In this document: one piece after another, positions 6,952-7,487 of the stretch
How the letters are laid out: every line of letters starts with the position of its first letter
Position numbering within the stretch: the stretch's first letter is position 1
NCBI GenBank assembly: GCA_013003805.1
Contig: JABDII010000019.1
Coordinates: 1 to 7,487 of the forward strand
Length of the DNA: 7,487 nucleotides
Direction of reading: 5' to 3'
Origin: Gemmatimonadales bacterium
GTDB taxonomy: Bacteria > Gemmatimonadota > Gemmatimonadetes > Gemmatimonadales > GWC2-71-9
Made by a program: the position numbers and the translations under genes
Notes under the pieces: model-generated
The model's database searches: none
The model's input: only the letters and a program-made list of their open reading frames with translations
What the model was told of the DNA's origin: nothing

Positions 6952-7146
6952 ATGAAAGCCCTTATCACTCGGCTGCTCAGCGATGAGTCCGGGCAGGGCT
7001 TGACCGAGTACGCCCTGATCATCGCGCTCGTCGCCGTGGCCCTGGTGGCTATTCTGGTGCTGTTCCGGAATGCCATCGGTGCCGTGTTTGACTCTGGGGC
7101 GCAGACCCTCAACAACGCTCCAAACTCGCCGCCGTACGTCCCGTGA
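6952..7146 (+). CDS. flp: Flp/Fap family type IVb pilin precursor
   Basis: A 64-residue prepilin. It has a short leader with basic residues ending in DESG (11-14), then QGLTEYALIIALVAVALVAILVLF-type sequence: the processing Gly at 14, Glu at +5 and Tyr at +6 of the mature chain, and a hydrophobic helix to about residue 38. This is the hallmark of Flp pilins (PF04964), cut by a TadV/CpaA-type peptidase after the Gly and assembled by the Tad secretion machinery into thin adhesive pili. The mature chain would be 50 residues, usual for the family, with a Pro/Asn-rich tail. The start is set by AAGGAGG 7 nt upstream. It appears to be transcribed alone: a long leader precedes it and an intrinsic terminator follows 12 nt after its stop. 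The Tad assembly genes are not in the window; a repeated leader suggests more of the locus lies downstream. Confidence 0.93.
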   Translation: MKALITRLLSDESGQGLTEYALIIALVAVALVAILVLFRNAIGAVFDSGAQTLNNAPNSPPYVP

Positions 7147-7158
7147 GGGGTAGGCGTG

Positions 7159-7200
7159 GCAGCGGGTCGGGGTAAGCCCCGACCCCGCTGCTTTCGTCTT
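7159..7200 (+). terminator. Intrinsic terminator after the pilin gene
   Basis: A 14-bp GC-rich stem (7159-7172 with 7177-7191, one extra C bulged in the right arm) closes a TAAG loop and is followed by TTTCGTCTT. It begins 12 nt after the pilin stop codon, making the pilin a one-gene transcript or attenuating read-through into later genes. Confidence 0.85.
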
Positions 7201-7284
7201 GGCGCGGGGAAGGACAGAGGGCGCCCAGTGCGACCCATCTCCAACATCGCCTTGAGGTTGTGGGGCGCGGAGGTCGCTCCGGGT

Positions 7285-7336
7285 GTCGTTGCGTCACAAC
7301 ACCACCAGAAGTGTGACGTGAATCACACGGAACGAC
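7285..7336. repeat. Nested inverted repeats around the CRP-like site
   Basis: An outer pair, GTCGTT (7285-7290) with AACGAC (7331-7336), encloses an inner pair, CGTCACA (7292-7298) with TGTGACG (7312-7318). The inner right arm is also the left half of the CRP-like palindrome, so TCACA, TGTGA and TCACA half-sites follow one another. Confidence 0.45.
7312..7327. promoter_or_regulatory. CRP/FNR-family type operator (TGTGA-N6-TCACA)
   Basis: TGTGACGTGAATCACA is a perfect match to the core TGTGA-N6-TCACA consensus of CRP-like regulators, with flanking G and C also symmetrical. Its centre is about 90 nt before the start expected from the -10 box at 7397, a distance compatible with activation from upstream. 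Which CRP-family protein would bind is not known. Confidence 0.55.
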
Positions 7337-7381
7337 GCAGAACCGCAACACGGAACAGCACGCCTACATTTGCAGGTCGCT

Positions 7382-7475
7382 TTTAAGTCTTTGCAATAAA
7401 ATAACTTATAGACTAGATCCTTTATGTCCCCTTGCGGCCCTTGCGGGCATGCCGATTGCGGGATACCTTCGCGCT
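7382..7475 (+). repeat. Promoter/leader repeat, copy B (window end)
   Basis: The second copy of the element upstream of the pilin gene. It keeps the -10 region (7382-7411) and the 36-nt block (7440-7475, including GCCGATTGCG and TACCTTCGCGCT). TTGCGG occurs three times (7432, 7441, 7456); the last two keep the 15-bp spacing of TTGCG in copy A (6802, 6817). No gene is seen in 7201-7487. By analogy with copy A, a start codon would be expected about 115 nt after 7475, outside the window. Confidence 0.65.
7397..7402 (+). promoter_or_regulatory. Probable -10 box of the downstream promoter
   Basis: TAAAAT, 5 of 6 matches to consensus, aligned with TATAAT of the pilin promoter and lying in an AT-rich patch (7381-7426) unlike its surroundings. 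No -35 hexamer at standard spacing; the CRP-like site upstream could compensate. Confidence 0.4.
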
Positions 7476-7487
7476 CAGTAGAGGGGG

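Noticed and set aside
6771..6986. Plus-strand open frame of 71 codons upstream of and overlapping the pilin gene
   Set aside because: It has no ribosome-binding site, overlaps the pilin start in another frame, and its shared segment with the second leader copy does not keep a reading frame (that copy stops soon after) and shows no third-position bias. It is better read as mRNA leader.
7156..7386. Plus-strand open frame of 76 codons after the pilin gene
   Set aside because: It starts in the terminator stem, has no ribosome-binding site and covers the CRP-like operator; the product is basic and featureless.
6801..7475. Attachment sites or mobile-element ends formed by the 36-nt direct repeat
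   Set aside because: No integrase or transposase lies between or near the copies, the repeat is imperfect, and each copy follows a similar -10 box, which fits a duplicated leader better.

Overview
The window is GC-rich bacterial chromosome, dense with membrane-protein genes, and ends in a regulatory region around a type IVb (Flp/Tad) pilin gene. There is no rRNA, tRNA, transposase, phage or CRISPR signal. GTG starts, clear Shine-Dalgarno sites and high GC suggest an environmental, probably diderm bacterium. The overall style recalls uncultured soil phyla such as Gemmatimonadota or Rokubacteria, but no marker gene is present and this placement is weak.

Layout. Positions 1-3105 (+) hold two adjacent paralogous polytopic membrane proteins with the look of GT-C fold glycosyltransferases; the first lacks its 5' end because it starts before the window. 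They converge on a three-gene minus-strand operon (about 6527 down to 3102), which encodes a large polytopic membrane protein of a widespread unnamed family, an Aur1/inositolphosphotransferase-like PAP2 membrane protein, and a class I SAM-dependent methyltransferase. The stop codons of the two converging units overlap by 4 nt. Positions 6528-6951 are a non-coding divergent region holding a G-rich hairpin, a perfect TATAAT box and a leader of about 180 nt. The leader leads into a 64-residue Flp pilin (6952-7146), closed by a strong intrinsic terminator. The last 290 bases are non-coding. They carry a perfect CRP-type palindrome and a second, diverged copy of the pilin promoter/leader, which predicts another pilin or tad gene just beyond the window.

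How the genes may work together. The GT-C-like pair, the PAP2/Aur1-like enzyme and the methyltransferase are a plausible set for building or decorating a membrane lipid or lipid-linked surface glycan at the inner membrane (inference from families and neighbourhood). The pilin is a separate transcription unit, probably the edge of a Tad pilus locus.

The least explained structure lies in 6528-7487: the duplicated promoter/leader, a hairpin that would hide the pilin ribosome-binding site with a possible competing pairing, and the CRP-like site. A possible CTG start for the first gene of the minus-strand operon is also notable. I see no clear new defence or mobile system.
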